Below are positions 1 to 7,210 of a DNA stretch of 25,909 nt, piece by piece. The translations under genes were made by a program, and so were the position numbers. A model generated the notes under the pieces. It searched no databases. It was not told the DNA's origin and saw only the letters and a list, made by a program, of their open reading frames with translations. Numbering within the stretch: the first letter of the stretch is position 1; each line of letters begins with the position of its first letter. Source of the stretch: Candidatus Heimdallarchaeota archaeon (GTDB taxonomy: Archaea; Asgardarchaeota; Heimdallarchaeia; Heimdallarchaeales; Kariarchaeaceae); the NCBI GenBank assembly GCA_029882335.1, contig JAOUKW010000012.1, positions 1-25,909 of the forward strand. The letters run 5' to 3'.

Positions 1-349
1 CTCTAATAATAATACCATCATATCCTGTTGATTTGAGGGCATAGGGGAAGAACCCACCACCATATGCTTCAGTAACAAATTTTGATAATGGTGATTTAGT
101 CATTGCAACATATCTAGCACTACCCATTACACTTAATCCAGCAAGAGGACCTAGTAATATAAGTAATACATTTTCTTTCCCATAGGGATCTGTATTTCCA
201 TTTTGGGGTAATAAATCCCAAAGAAGTCTTGCTCCTAATCCTTTGCCACCAATATATTCAACCAAATAACTTTCTGGGATTTGATAGTCTTTTATGTTTC
301 CTTCAGACAAATCTACGTCAAGAAGCTTACCATAATTTCCTGCAGCCAT
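1..349 (-). CDS. Aldehyde:ferredoxin oxidoreductase (tungsten enzyme), N-terminal fragment
   Basis: The first 116 residues are visible; the rest lies beyond the left edge. They read as the N-terminal beta domain of the AOR family: GKLLDVDLSEGNI at the start, then YIGGKGLGARLL, NVLLILLGPLAG, and GSARYVAMTKSPL followed by a GGG-containing stretch and STGYDGIII. By family knowledge AOR enzymes oxidise aldehydes to acids with a tungstopterin and a 4Fe-4S cluster, reducing ferredoxin in the cytoplasm. The pterin- and cluster-binding residues expected further in cannot be checked here. The ATG at 349 is preceded by an A/T-rich box at 371-382, about 28 nt upstream, consistent with a leaderless transcript. 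The substrate subtype (AOR, FOR, GAPOR, WOR) cannot be told from this part. Confidence 0.9.
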   Translation of the reverse strand, partial: MAAGNYGKLLDVDLSEGNIKDYQIPESYLVEYIGGKGLGARLLWDLLPQNGNTDPYGKENVLLILLGPLAGLSVMGSARYVAMTKSPLSKFVTEAYGGGFFPYALKSTGYDGIIIR

Positions 350-370
350 AATTTATGTTATTAGTACTTA

Positions 371-382
371 CAGATAAATACA
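371..382 (-). promoter_or_regulatory. Candidate TATA box for the AOR gene
   Basis: The minus strand reads TGTATTTATCTG. The centre is about 28 nt from the ATG at 349, the spacing expected for an archaeal leaderless transcript. Short A/T-rich boxes arise by chance in this base composition, so support is modest. Confidence 0.3.
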
Positions 383-702
383 TTGACAGGGATATGCTTT
401 CCTTTAATTATTTAATTTCAAAATTTCTTGAACAAACGAAGATTAGATTATTTTCAATTAGATTGTTAAAAATTTTAAAAATTTTATATTTCTCTACCCT
501 ACTTCTTAATGATTTATAACACACAATTCGATAAATATTGTTAAATTAAATCTTGTATAAATCAAATTAACTTGTTATCAACCCAAGTTCTTACTTTTTA
601 ATGAAGATAAATAAATCCAATAAAATTGAGTGGTGTAATCCACTTTAATCTTGAAAAAGAAATGAGTTACTTATTCGTTTAGAAAGTTATAATTATCGAG
701 AC

Positions 703-713
703 TTTATTATATT
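703..713 (+). promoter_or_regulatory. Candidate TATA box for the HEAT-repeat gene
   Basis: TTTATTATATT is centred about 31 nt before the ATG at 739. A second A/T-rich stretch (TATAAATATA, 721-730) lies too close to the ATG to be the TATA element of a leaderless message. Confidence 0.3.
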
Positions 714-738
714 AAAAGAGTATAAATATAATTAGAAG

Positions 739-1341
739 ATGTTTTTTCGTAAAAAAAAGGATTTAATACAAGTATTACTGGATAGAAACGTTGAGTATGT
801 AAAAAGATCACAAGCTGCCTTGGATATCAGTGTGAAAAAAGAGGCAAAATACTTAGATCCATTAATTCAGGCATTAAAAGACGACCCTGAACCTTCGGTT
901 CGAATGAATGCAGCTTTTGCCCTAGGTGAATTACGAATGAAAGGAGCTTTTCAACCGTTAATTACTGCTTTGAAAGAAGATGGTAGTGAATGGGTTAGAG
1001 GATTTGCTGCTTCAGCATTGGCAAATTTAGATTTCAATCACATGGAAGTTGAAGAGATCATAATAAAGATGTTGGATAAAGATAGAGACCCAGGTGCAAG
1101 AAGACATTATGCACATAGTCTTGGTTTGATTGGCACGTCAGAGAAGGCAGGACCTTTATTAATGTCTATCTTAGAAAACGAACTGGATTCTGGTGTACGA
1201 GCAGATGCTGCAGAAGCACTTGGAATTCTGGGATATTCTCCTGCTAAAAAAAGCATAGAAAATGCGTCTAAAAATGATATCAATGCAGATGTACGTAGAC
1301 AAGCGAATATCGCTTTAAGAAAACTAAGTTTAGATGATTAA
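739..1341 (+). CDS. HEAT-repeat (PBS-lyase-type) protein
   Basis: A 200-residue protein built almost wholly of HEAT-like alpha-helical repeats of about 30 residues. Helix pairs recur with the pattern PLIxALKxDxxxxVRxxAAxALGxL (for example residues 40-66, 71-97 and 140-166). By family knowledge such repeats form a curved solenoid used as a protein-binding scaffold. No catalytic domain, signal peptide or membrane segment is present, so a cytoplasmic adaptor role is inferred. The ATG at 739 follows a basic N-terminus (FFRKKKD). The stop codon overlaps that of the convergent gene in a shared TTAA at 1338-1341. The partner is unknown. Confidence 0.85.
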   Translation: MFFRKKKDLIQVLLDRNVEYVKRSQAALDISVKKEAKYLDPLIQALKDDPEPSVRMNAAFALGELRMKGAFQPLITALKEDGSEWVRGFAASALANLDFNHMEVEEIIIKMLDKDRDPGARRHYAHSLGLIGTSEKAGPLLMSILENELDSGVRADAAEALGILGYSPAKKSIENASKNDINADVRRQANIALRKLSLDD

Positions 1342-2276
1342 GCAAATACAGGATTTCCATCGAAATTTATAACAACATTACCATCAAAATATTTCATCAT
1401 TTCGGTTTCTATATCTATGGAGATATTTTTTATTTTATTTTTACTTAGATCTATTTTGGTTACATTGGGGAATATTTGAAATATGGAGGTTGAAAAATTC
1501 TTTATCTTATTTTTTGAAAAATCTATTTCAGTTATTAGTGAAAATTTTATGTATTTAGATTCTGGTAAATTTGTTAATTTCAAAAATTTAAGAAATTTAG
1601 CCATATTTAATGATACTAATTTGCAATCAATTTGGATTTGTTTTGGATCTGCTTTCCATGGATTCGAAGGTACATACATGAATTTTGCTTTGTCACGTTG
1701 GATTAACATTCGTAGAAAGCTTCTACGTTTTACTTGATATAAAAATATTTTCAGTCTGTCTATATCATTTAAGGACATAGGACCTCTTTGATTTAACTGT
1801 GAAATTAATTTCTTGTTCTCGATATAATATCCTACTTTTTGACCGATAGCCCAAAAAAGGAATAAGGTCATTCCGGGTAAAATTTCTTCAAAATAATGTA
1901 ATTCATAGTCGTAATCAATGTATAAGAAAATATAATATAATAATAAACTAAATACTACAAATTTGTAAATAATATAATAAATGATTAGCAGTACAAAATA
2001 TCCAGTTTTACTATTTTCATCAGGATGTATTAATTGATCAATAAAAGCACCAATACCGATAAAAAACGAGAAATACCACCAATAATGAAGATTATTTTCT
2101 GTAAGGAAATAACGACTTAGTACAAAATATGCAATTATAATAGATATAGCATAAATAATTATGCTCAATAGTGTTTGTTTTCGATTCATCCCAAGTAAAG
2201 GGTCTAAATTTTTTCTGGTTGGTTTTAAATAATGAATTTCTGATTTTTCTTCTTGATCTAATTCATCAAATACCAT
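1338..2276 (-). CDS. Four-helix membrane protein with C-terminal leucine-rich repeats
   Basis: 312 residues, family not recognised. An acidic N-terminus (VFDELDQEEKSEIH) is followed by about four hydrophobic helices between residues 32 and 152 (TLLSIIIYAISIIIAYFV; YWWYFSFFIGIGAF; a long Tyr/Phe/Leu-rich segment; MTLFLFWAIGQKVGYYI). After them comes a basic soluble region of about 90 residues, then a C-terminal tail with two clear LRR units (ITEIDFSKNKIKNF and VTKIDLSKNKIKNI) and an LRR-like end, INFDGNPVFA. The positive charge after the last helix suggests that the LRR tail faces the cytoplasm. The next gene on the same strand upstream (2496-3485) also encodes LRRs, so the two may work together; that is inference. 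Confidence 0.7.
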   Translation of the reverse strand: MVFDELDQEEKSEIHYLKPTRKNLDPLLGMNRKQTLLSIIIYAISIIIAYFVLSRYFLTENNLHYWWYFSFFIGIGAFIDQLIHPDENSKTGYFVLLIIYYIIYKFVVFSLLLYYIFLYIDYDYELHYFEEILPGMTLFLFWAIGQKVGYYIENKKLISQLNQRGPMSLNDIDRLKIFLYQVKRRSFLRMLIQRDKAKFMYVPSNPWKADPKQIQIDCKLVSLNMAKFLKFLKLTNLPESKYIKFSLITEIDFSKNKIKNFSTSIFQIFPNVTKIDLSKNKIKNISIDIETEMMKYFDGNVVINFDGNPVFA

Positions 2277-2495
2277 TTATCTAAGTTCGAATTCAAGAGG
2301 TAGTATTTTTAATTTTGTAATTTGTTATCATATAAATGAATTTTATTACAATTTTTTTCCCACACATACATTAAGTTTTGAATTTCATAATTTATTTAAT
2401 TATATCTTGTATTATATCTTAATCAGTTTAATTGGATAATTATGGGTTATAAATGTATTTCTTTATTATTTGAAAAATAGTAAGATTCATTTAAT

Positions 2496-3485
2496 TTACA
2501 AATTGTTCAAATATTCTTTTATTTCATTTATACCATACAAATCATCAGCTAAATCCTTACTAAAAGGATTACCCAACACATTTAATACCTTTAAATTCTT
2601 TAATTGTTTTATTGATTTTGGCAAATCATGAAGTTTGTTTTCATTTAGATCAATTCGTGTCAATTCAGTATTTTCTCTAAAAATATCATCATGTAATTCC
2701 TCTATTCGATTGTATGAAAGAGATAGCGTCTTTATTCCTTTCAGATTGAAAAAGAGTTGATCTGGTAAATTTGTTATTTCATTACCACCAAGTCCAATGT
2801 ATTCTAATTTATCAAGCCCTTCGAATATATCTCCAGGAATGGTTTTTAAATTATTTTTAGATAGAGAAATAGTTTCTAGATTTTTCAAAGCTGTAAACAT
2901 ATCAGAATATATTTCTCTCAGTAAATTTTGATGAAGATTTATGGTTAATAATGAAATCAAAGAGGAGAAGGCATTTTTTGAAATTTCAATAATTTTATTA
3001 TTATCAAGATCGAGTGTCAATAAATTGCTTAATCCTTGAAACGTAGCATCATCTATTGTGCTAATTTCATTATCTGACAAATCCAAAGATTCTAAATTAC
3101 TTAGTAAATTAATACTTTGAGGTAATTTTGAAAGTTTATTTCCCTCCATATCTAACTCTTTTAAATTCTTTAAATTATTAAAAATTGCATCGGGTAAAGT
3201 TGTTATTTCATTATCAGACATATCCAATGATTCTAAATTACTTAATTTACTGAATATCCCCTCGGGTAATGTAGTTAGACTATTATTAATGAGATATAGT
3301 TTATTTAACTCGTCAAATTGATCAAAAATTCCGTCTGGTAATTTTTCTAATTCTAATGAACTAATTTCGAGGGATACTAATCTTTGTTTACTAAATTTTG
3401 TCAAATCAGAACGGATTATATCTTCAAATGAATTGGATCGATCCATTTTTTGAAGTATTGTTTTTAAAGTTGATTTGTCATCCAC
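2496..3485 (-). CDS. Leucine-rich-repeat protein
   Basis: 329 residues. After about 40 N-terminal residues it is a continuous solenoid of roughly 12 LRRs of 23-24 residues with the consensus LxxLxxLxLSxNxIxxLPxxxFxxL (for example LESLDMSDNEITTLPDAIF). It ends in a typical LRR terminus, LKVLNVLGNPF. No signal peptide or membrane helix is visible, so it is probably a cytoplasmic binding scaffold. The start at 3485 is GTG; no in-frame ATG lies between it and the upstream stop, and the next Met is residue 14. An A/T-rich box near 3502-3515 is about 24 nt from the GTG. Repeat proteins like this are abundant in Asgard genomes; the ligand cannot be inferred. Confidence 0.88.
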   Translation of the reverse strand: MDDKSTLKTILQKMDRSNSFEDIIRSDLTKFSKQRLVSLEISSLELEKLPDGIFDQFDELNKLYLINNSLTTLPEGIFSKLSNLESLDMSDNEITTLPDAIFNNLKNLKELDMEGNKLSKLPQSINLLSNLESLDLSDNEISTIDDATFQGLSNLLTLDLDNNKIIEISKNAFSSLISLLTINLHQNLLREIYSDMFTALKNLETISLSKNNLKTIPGDIFEGLDKLEYIGLGGNEITNLPDQLFFNLKGIKTLSLSYNRIEELHDDIFRENTELTRIDLNENKLHDLPKSIKQLKNLKVLNVLGNPFSKDLADDLYGINEIKEYLNNL

Positions 3486-3867
3486 ATATTGAAATAATTT
3501 AGATTTAATAAAAATTTATTATTGTAAGTATTGATCATTTGGAGAAATTTTTAAATTTATTTTGTAATCAACCACCTATATAATAAATCTATTAGATGTA
3601 ATCTATATTTATTCTAAATAGATAATTAACAGCGGTGTTTATACTTAATCTGTTAACCTCTAATAAAGTAGGATGATTTAATTTAACAAAATAATAAAAA
3701 GAGCTGATTGGCAAAATTATTAACAGAATTTGATATAGAACTTAATAAAACAGCGTTATTTTCAATATAAAATTATATTAATCATATAATTTATAGATTA
3801 AAGAAAAACTAGTTTTCAAGTAAAAGAAACTTTAAAATTCAAGGAATAGATAAAAATATGAGAAATA
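3486..3867. other. Divergent intergenic region, no gene
   Basis: This 382-base A/T-rich gap separates the LRR gene (-) from the zinc-binding gene (+). It holds several TATA-like stretches but no open frame, RNA gene or strong repeat that I can support. A nine-codon frame from the ATG at 3858 ends almost at once. It matters only because it lies one base out of frame with the next gene. Confidence 0.5.
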
Positions 3868-4584
3868 TTGCACAAGGATTATGTTAATAAAAGAGTTGTT
3901 TGTCCAACATGCAAGCAAAATATCATTGTTTTTATTGATTTAAATGAATTAAAGAAAGACTTCGATTTAGAGGGAGGAATAGTCAAACGTAGTCTACATC
4001 ATGAAAATCATCTTCTCATATTAGACATTGATTTTAATGGAGATGTTAGAACAATTATCCCAATTACTGATGATGAAAATATATCATTCGAGGATTTGCA
4101 CACAGATCCATTTTTTATGGATATAGCAGACTTTGAGAAAATAAAAAAGAATATAGTTCTTGTTAGTGAAAGCCCAATATTCTCCAATATATTTGCGAAT
4201 CAATTTGAAAGAGATATAAAAGGAAAAATGAATTTTGATGTATCAATTCGTAATAAATACTTACTAGCGATCTACCATAATCTCAATATTCATTGGATTA
4301 GAACTGATAAGATATTAACTCTTGAATCATTTAAATCGGATGTAATTATCATTGATTTAGAAAATATGTCACAGGAGCAGTTACAATTAATCAAAGCTAA
4401 ATTTATCAGTTTAGATCCGAAGAATTTTAGAAAAATTAAATTCTTTTTAAATTATAGTCTTACAGATACTCATTCTGTTGACCTTGTTAATGTAATTAAA
4501 ACAAAAATAAACGGTGATTTAATTATTACAAATAAAGAATACAAAGAAAAGGTAGATTTACTTAAAAATGCAATTGAAATCTAA
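3868..4584 (+). CDS. CxxC/HxxH zinc-binding protein with GTPase-like (degenerate) C-terminal domain
   Basis: 238 residues, TTG start. The N-terminus has CPTC (residues 12-15) and then HHENHLLILDIDFNGDVR, the pattern of an archaeal zinc-binding beta domain. The C-terminal part (about residue 92 on) alternates strands and helices in the order of a Ras-like fold: NIVLVSES, then DVIIIDLEN, then KIKFFLNYSLTD where a G4 NKxD would sit. There is no GxxxxGKS/T P-loop, so nucleotide binding is unlikely by the usual route. The protein at 5519-6388 has the same two-part plan and is probably a paralogue. Start is uncertain: a stop at 3859 bars any upstream extension. An ATG at 3858 (M-R-N-I) is one base out of frame and resembles the paralogue's M-K-N-I, so an indel or a true TTG start are both possible. 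The GTPase-like reading is inference. Confidence 0.6.
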   Translation: MHKDYVNKRVVCPTCKQNIIVFIDLNELKKDFDLEGGIVKRSLHHENHLLILDIDFNGDVRTIIPITDDENISFEDLHTDPFFMDIADFEKIKKNIVLVSESPIFSNIFANQFERDIKGKMNFDVSIRNKYLLAIYHNLNIHWIRTDKILTLESFKSDVIIIDLENMSQEQLQLIKAKFISLDPKNFRKIKFFLNYSLTDTHSVDLVNVIKTKINGDLIITNKEYKEKVDLLKNAIEI

Positions 4585-4603
4585 TAATTCATAAACAAAT
4601 CCC

Positions 4604-4610
4604 TTTTTTT
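4604..4610 (+). terminator. Candidate archaeal T-tract terminator
   Basis: A run of seven T after CCC, starting 20 nt beyond the stop of the zinc-binding gene. Archaeal RNA polymerase can stop at such U-tracts without a hairpin. It lies before a separate TATA-like box for the next gene, which suggests two transcripts. Confidence 0.35.
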
Positions 4611-4640
4611 CTATTAGATATTTCATCAAATGCCATTAAA

Positions 4641-4648
4641 TTTATAAT
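4641..4648 (+). promoter_or_regulatory. Candidate TATA box for the 7TM gene
   Basis: TTTATAAT is centred about 26 nt before the ATG at 4670, ideal spacing for a leaderless archaeal message. The gene therefore probably has its own promoter despite the short gap to its neighbour. Confidence 0.45.
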
Positions 4649-4669
4649 TTCATTTGATATGGATAAAGT

Positions 4670-5482
4670 ATGGAACCCAATATCCGATCTGAAGTAGAAA
4701 CTCAAGCAGCCTCTCAAGTTCATTTAATCACAGGTTTGGTTCTTTTGGTCATTACATTGATAATTATGCTTATTCAGTATAGAAAATTTGTAAAAGAGGT
4801 AAGAATCAATTATAAATTATTTCAGGCACCTTTTATTAATTATTTCTTTATTTATACAGGTCTAATTCTTGTTGTAGTGAATGAGATTATTATTCTAAGT
4901 GCAATTATTTATTCAAATCAAGTGTATACAATATTTGGAAGAGAAAAATCAATATTTATCGTTGGGGGATTGGGTTTATTTATTTTTGGATGGACTCGAA
5001 TAGTCATTTTTAATCTCTCTCTAAAAGGAAGAATAAACACTTCAGTCCGTTTCGCATTTCTAGGAACTATGCTATTTTATGTATTTGCCTTTACAATGAC
5101 CTTGTTAATAACATTTGGTATTTCCTCAAATACAAATTTTGCTGGTGTTGGATATTCAGCAGCAGTTGCGATTTATGGTACATTCATAATTATTGATCTG
5201 GTATCTTTAGCAATCTTAGCAAAGAGGAAGAAAAAGATTTCTCAATATCAATATTGGATTGGTTTGTTATTGTTTTTCTCATTATTTTTGGATTTATTAT
5301 CTATAATTTTCAATGCATTACCACTGATTATAATAGATAAAGTAAGCCCGGATGTCCATGTTATTTTCAATTATATAGTAGAACCAGCAGTTTATTTAAT
5401 AACAATGACATTGGCATTTAGATTTCTATATTGGGTTTTATTTAACCCTAAATGGTTAACTGATAGATATATTGATGAATAA
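4670..5482 (+). CDS. Seven-transmembrane-helix protein, predicted N-terminus outside
   Basis: 270 residues with seven well-separated hydrophobic segments, at about 17-36, 56-81, 95-117, 127-150, 159-183, 195-222 and 230-257. The positive-inside rule is clean: loops 1-2 (RKFVKEVRINYK), 3-4 (KGRINTSVR) and 5-6 (AKRKKKI) are basic, while the N-terminus and loops 2-3, 4-5 and 6-7 are not. This predicts N-out, C-in, the topology of rhodopsins and GPCRs. The last helix has no Lys, so it is not a retinal-binding rhodopsin. There is no signal peptide, fused kinase or other output domain. I do not recognise a family. Its neighbours are two zinc/GTPase-like proteins and an Arf-like GTPase, which makes a receptor or sensor role attractive but unproven. 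Confidence 0.75.
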   Translation: MEPNIRSEVETQAASQVHLITGLVLLVITLIIMLIQYRKFVKEVRINYKLFQAPFINYFFIYTGLILVVVNEIIILSAIIYSNQVYTIFGREKSIFIVGGLGLFIFGWTRIVIFNLSLKGRINTSVRFAFLGTMLFYVFAFTMTLLITFGISSNTNFAGVGYSAAVAIYGTFIIIDLVSLAILAKRKKKISQYQYWIGLLLFFSLFLDLLSIIFNALPLIIIDKVSPDVHVIFNYIVEPAVYLITMTLAFRFLYWVLFNPKWLTDRYIDE

Positions 5483-5518
5483 TATGATTTACGTTTGAAT
5501 GTATCACAAACTTGTGTA

Positions 5519-6388
5519 TTACAGATAAGAGTCGATTAATTCGTAAACATCTCGACCTTCATTTGGATTATCAAGAATATTATAATAACTTTGAAGGATA
5601 ACTGATTTCAGCCCATTTGTATCTTGATAATTCAATAAATCAACGTGTTTTAATCCAATTTCATCTAAAAGAAAACTTCGAATAGCAAGTGGTGGATTTT
5701 TTGATTTTCGCGTATCAAATGCTACAATTACTTTCACATCATCGGGAAGTTTAATTTTTCCCTTTTTTAATTGGTTTATAAACTCATTTTCGTTTTCGCT
5801 AGACACTAAATCAAATACGATACTTTTCGGGATGAGTTTGGAATATCGATTATCGCAGAGTTTTATCTTGTCTGGTGATTTTAGGGATTGCATACCACCC
5901 TCAAGAGTGGTTATTATAAATTTTAAATTACGATGTTCAGTTGATAATACATTACTTTTAAAGGTAAAGCAAATTTCCTGTGTTTCTTGAATATATGTTT
6001 TAATTAAAGATGAAAAAAACGACCTATAAGTTTGTAAATCAGATATAAATAATATTAATGGTTTAAGTGGATTTTCAGTATTTTCTAATATTGAATTCAC
6101 AATTTTACTTACATCATAATTTGATCTGACTAAAGTGTCCAGAATCGTTTGAATTTTATTGATTTTCTTTGTAGTAGTAATCTCATAATTTTCGTTAAGT
6201 TCTAGTTGCATTGTATGAGTATCATGATTCTGATAATATATGTTATGTTTTACCTTCATTCTAGGTGCAGGAATCAATGCAGAATTACTTGTATTAACAG
6301 TAGGTGCTTCTATTGGGGAAATTTCTTTCAAATTTAAATGATATTCTTCACTGCATATCTTACATCTATATGTTAGTATATTCTTCAT
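5519..6388 (-). CDS. CxxC zinc-binding protein with GTPase-like (degenerate) C-terminal domain, paired with the small GTPase
   Basis: 289 residues from the ATG at 6388. This start is preferred over a TTG at 6412 (which would overlap the GTPase by 17 bp) because GGAG at 6399-6402 stands 10 nt before it. N-terminus: CKIC, a Pro/Ala-rich linker, then a beta segment with NHDTHTMQLELNENYEI that matches the HxxH-plus-strands part of the 3868 protein. From about residue 110 the order is PLILFISDLQ (strand 1 without a P-loop), NLKFIITTLEG, KSIVFDLVSS, VKVIVAFDTRKS (G4 position without NKxD) and HVDLLNYQDTNGLKSVI (G5-like end), followed by a final helix. This is the layout of a Ras-like GTPase that has lost its nucleotide-binding motifs. 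It is the second gene of an operon with the GTPase, 7 bp after it, so direct interaction is plausible. Function unknown. Confidence 0.68.
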   Translation of the reverse strand: MKNILTYRCKICSEEYHLNLKEISPIEAPTVNTSNSALIPAPRMKVKHNIYYQNHDTHTMQLELNENYEITTTKKINKIQTILDTLVRSNYDVSKIVNSILENTENPLKPLILFISDLQTYRSFFSSLIKTYIQETQEICFTFKSNVLSTEHRNLKFIITTLEGGMQSLKSPDKIKLCDNRYSKLIPKSIVFDLVSSENENEFINQLKKGKIKLPDDVKVIVAFDTRKSKNPPLAIRSFLLDEIGLKHVDLLNYQDTNGLKSVILQSYYNILDNPNEGRDVYELIDSYL

Positions 6389-6395
6389 TCTTTGC

Positions 6396-7073
6396 TTACT
6401 CCATTTGTTCAAATAACCAATTTATTGATTCAAAAATATTCTCACCAGTCAATGCACTTGCAGGTGTGATCTTTATATTATGTGCAACCATAGTCTTTAA
6501 TTTATAGAGTTTAATAATTTCATCTTCTGTATAAATTCTTTGATTTTCTTGAAGATCTGCTTTATTTAATAATACTAAGATTGGTTTTCCTAGATCTAAT
6601 ATGGAAAATGCAAATGCTTTTGCTCTTCTAGATCCCCTGAACATTTCATTTTCAGGACAATTACATTTGATGATTTTATCATCAGCTTGATAGTTAGGGC
6701 AATATTCTTCACTTTCAACCCAATTGCCAAGATCTTTTTGTAATCCCTTACATTCGTTAAGCAAAGAACTATCAACTACATATATAACTCCATCAGACTT
6801 CGCAACATCTGCTTTCCAAAACATGTTTTGATACAATTCAGAACCACCAATATCTGTTATTCTGAATTCATGTTCTTTATCCCCCAATTGGATCTTAATT
6901 TCTCTGGTTTTTGATCCATGTGTTTCTTCTCTTCTCTCACGAAGTATTTTGTTCTCGATTAACTGCTCTATTACAGTACTCTTACCAGCTGTTTTGTAAC
7001 CCAAAATTGTAACATTTTTTTTGCTAGTAGAGCTAAAAACATTTTTCATGTTTTTTAAAAATCTTGAAGCCAC
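6396..7073 (-). CDS. Arf/SR-beta-like small GTPase with a Cys-rich insert
   Basis: 225 residues. Visible motifs: P-loop GYKTAGKST (25-33), switch I region ETHGSK with Thr51, G3 TDIGGSE (73-79), G4 NKAD (170-173), G5 SAL (206-208). The DxGG form of G3 and the overall order place it with Arf/Arl/SR-beta/Sar1-like GTPases, membrane-switch proteins expanded in Asgard archaea. Odd points: the position after DxGG, the catalytic Gln of Arf proteins, is Ser78. A longer-than-usual segment between G3 and G4 carries C125, C137 and C139. The first 18 residues are basic (SRFLKNMKNVFSSTSKK), with no myristoylation Gly at position 2. The start at 7073 is GTG; an ATG at residue 9 (7049) is the alternative. 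It is first in an operon with the zinc protein at 5519-6388. Confidence 0.85.
   Translation of the reverse strand: MASRFLKNMKNVFSSTSKKNVTILGYKTAGKSTVIEQLIENKILRERREETHGSKTREIKIQLGDKEHEFRITDIGGSELYQNMFWKADVAKSDGVIYVVDSSLLNECKGLQKDLGNWVESEEYCPNYQADDKIIKCNCPENEMFRGSRRAKAFAFSILDLGKPILVLLNKADLQENQRIYTEDEIIKLYKLKTMVAHNIKITPASALTGENIFESINWLFEQME
6399..6402 (-). promoter_or_regulatory. Shine-Dalgarno that sets the start at 6388
   Basis: GGAG on the minus strand, inside the last codons of the GTPase gene, 10 nt before the ATG at 6388. It supports translational coupling of the two genes and argues against the TTG at 6412. Confidence 0.5.
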
Positions 7074-7210
7074 ACATGAATATGTGATTCCTCATTTTTG
7101 AGGTTTTTGTATTTTGTTATTTTATTTCAATTCATTAAAGTTTAAAGTTGTAATTAATTTACAAATTCAGGTAATTTATATATTTAAGACCAATTTCAAG
7201 TAATTACTCT

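Larger units (their letters stand above)
350..738. other. Divergent intergenic region, no gene
   Basis: This 389-base, very A/T-rich gap separates the AOR gene (-) from the HEAT-repeat gene (+). It holds the presumed promoters of both (boxes near 371-382 and 703-713) and a run of alternating A and T tracts around 468-490. I see no open frame of useful length, RNA gene or convincing inverted repeat. Confidence 0.6.

Noticed and set aside
468..490. Alternating A/T tract repeat as a replication origin or binding site
   Set aside because: Only a short A/T run, with no repeated origin box or nearby initiator gene.
1483..1737. Open frame of 84 codons on the + strand inside the membrane-LRR gene
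   Set aside because: It is opposite a well-formed coding region with membrane helices and LRR units, and its protein has no recognisable feature. Other such antisense frames (for example 10361-10849, 20942-21214) were dropped for the same reason.
4670..5482. Microbial rhodopsin
   Set aside because: Seven helices are present, but there is no retinal-binding Lys in helix 7 and no Asp/Trp signature in helix 3.
6389..6412. TTG start at 6412 giving a 17-bp overlap between the GTPase and the zinc-binding gene
   Set aside because: The ATG at 6388 has GGAG 10 nt upstream and begins directly before the CxxC motif; the extra eight residues show no feature.
7090..7108. Hairpin CCTCA-TTTT-TGAGG followed by a T run, like an intrinsic terminator on the + strand
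   Set aside because: No + strand gene ends before it. It lies upstream of the minus-strand GTPase, so it is probably chance or a weak operator.
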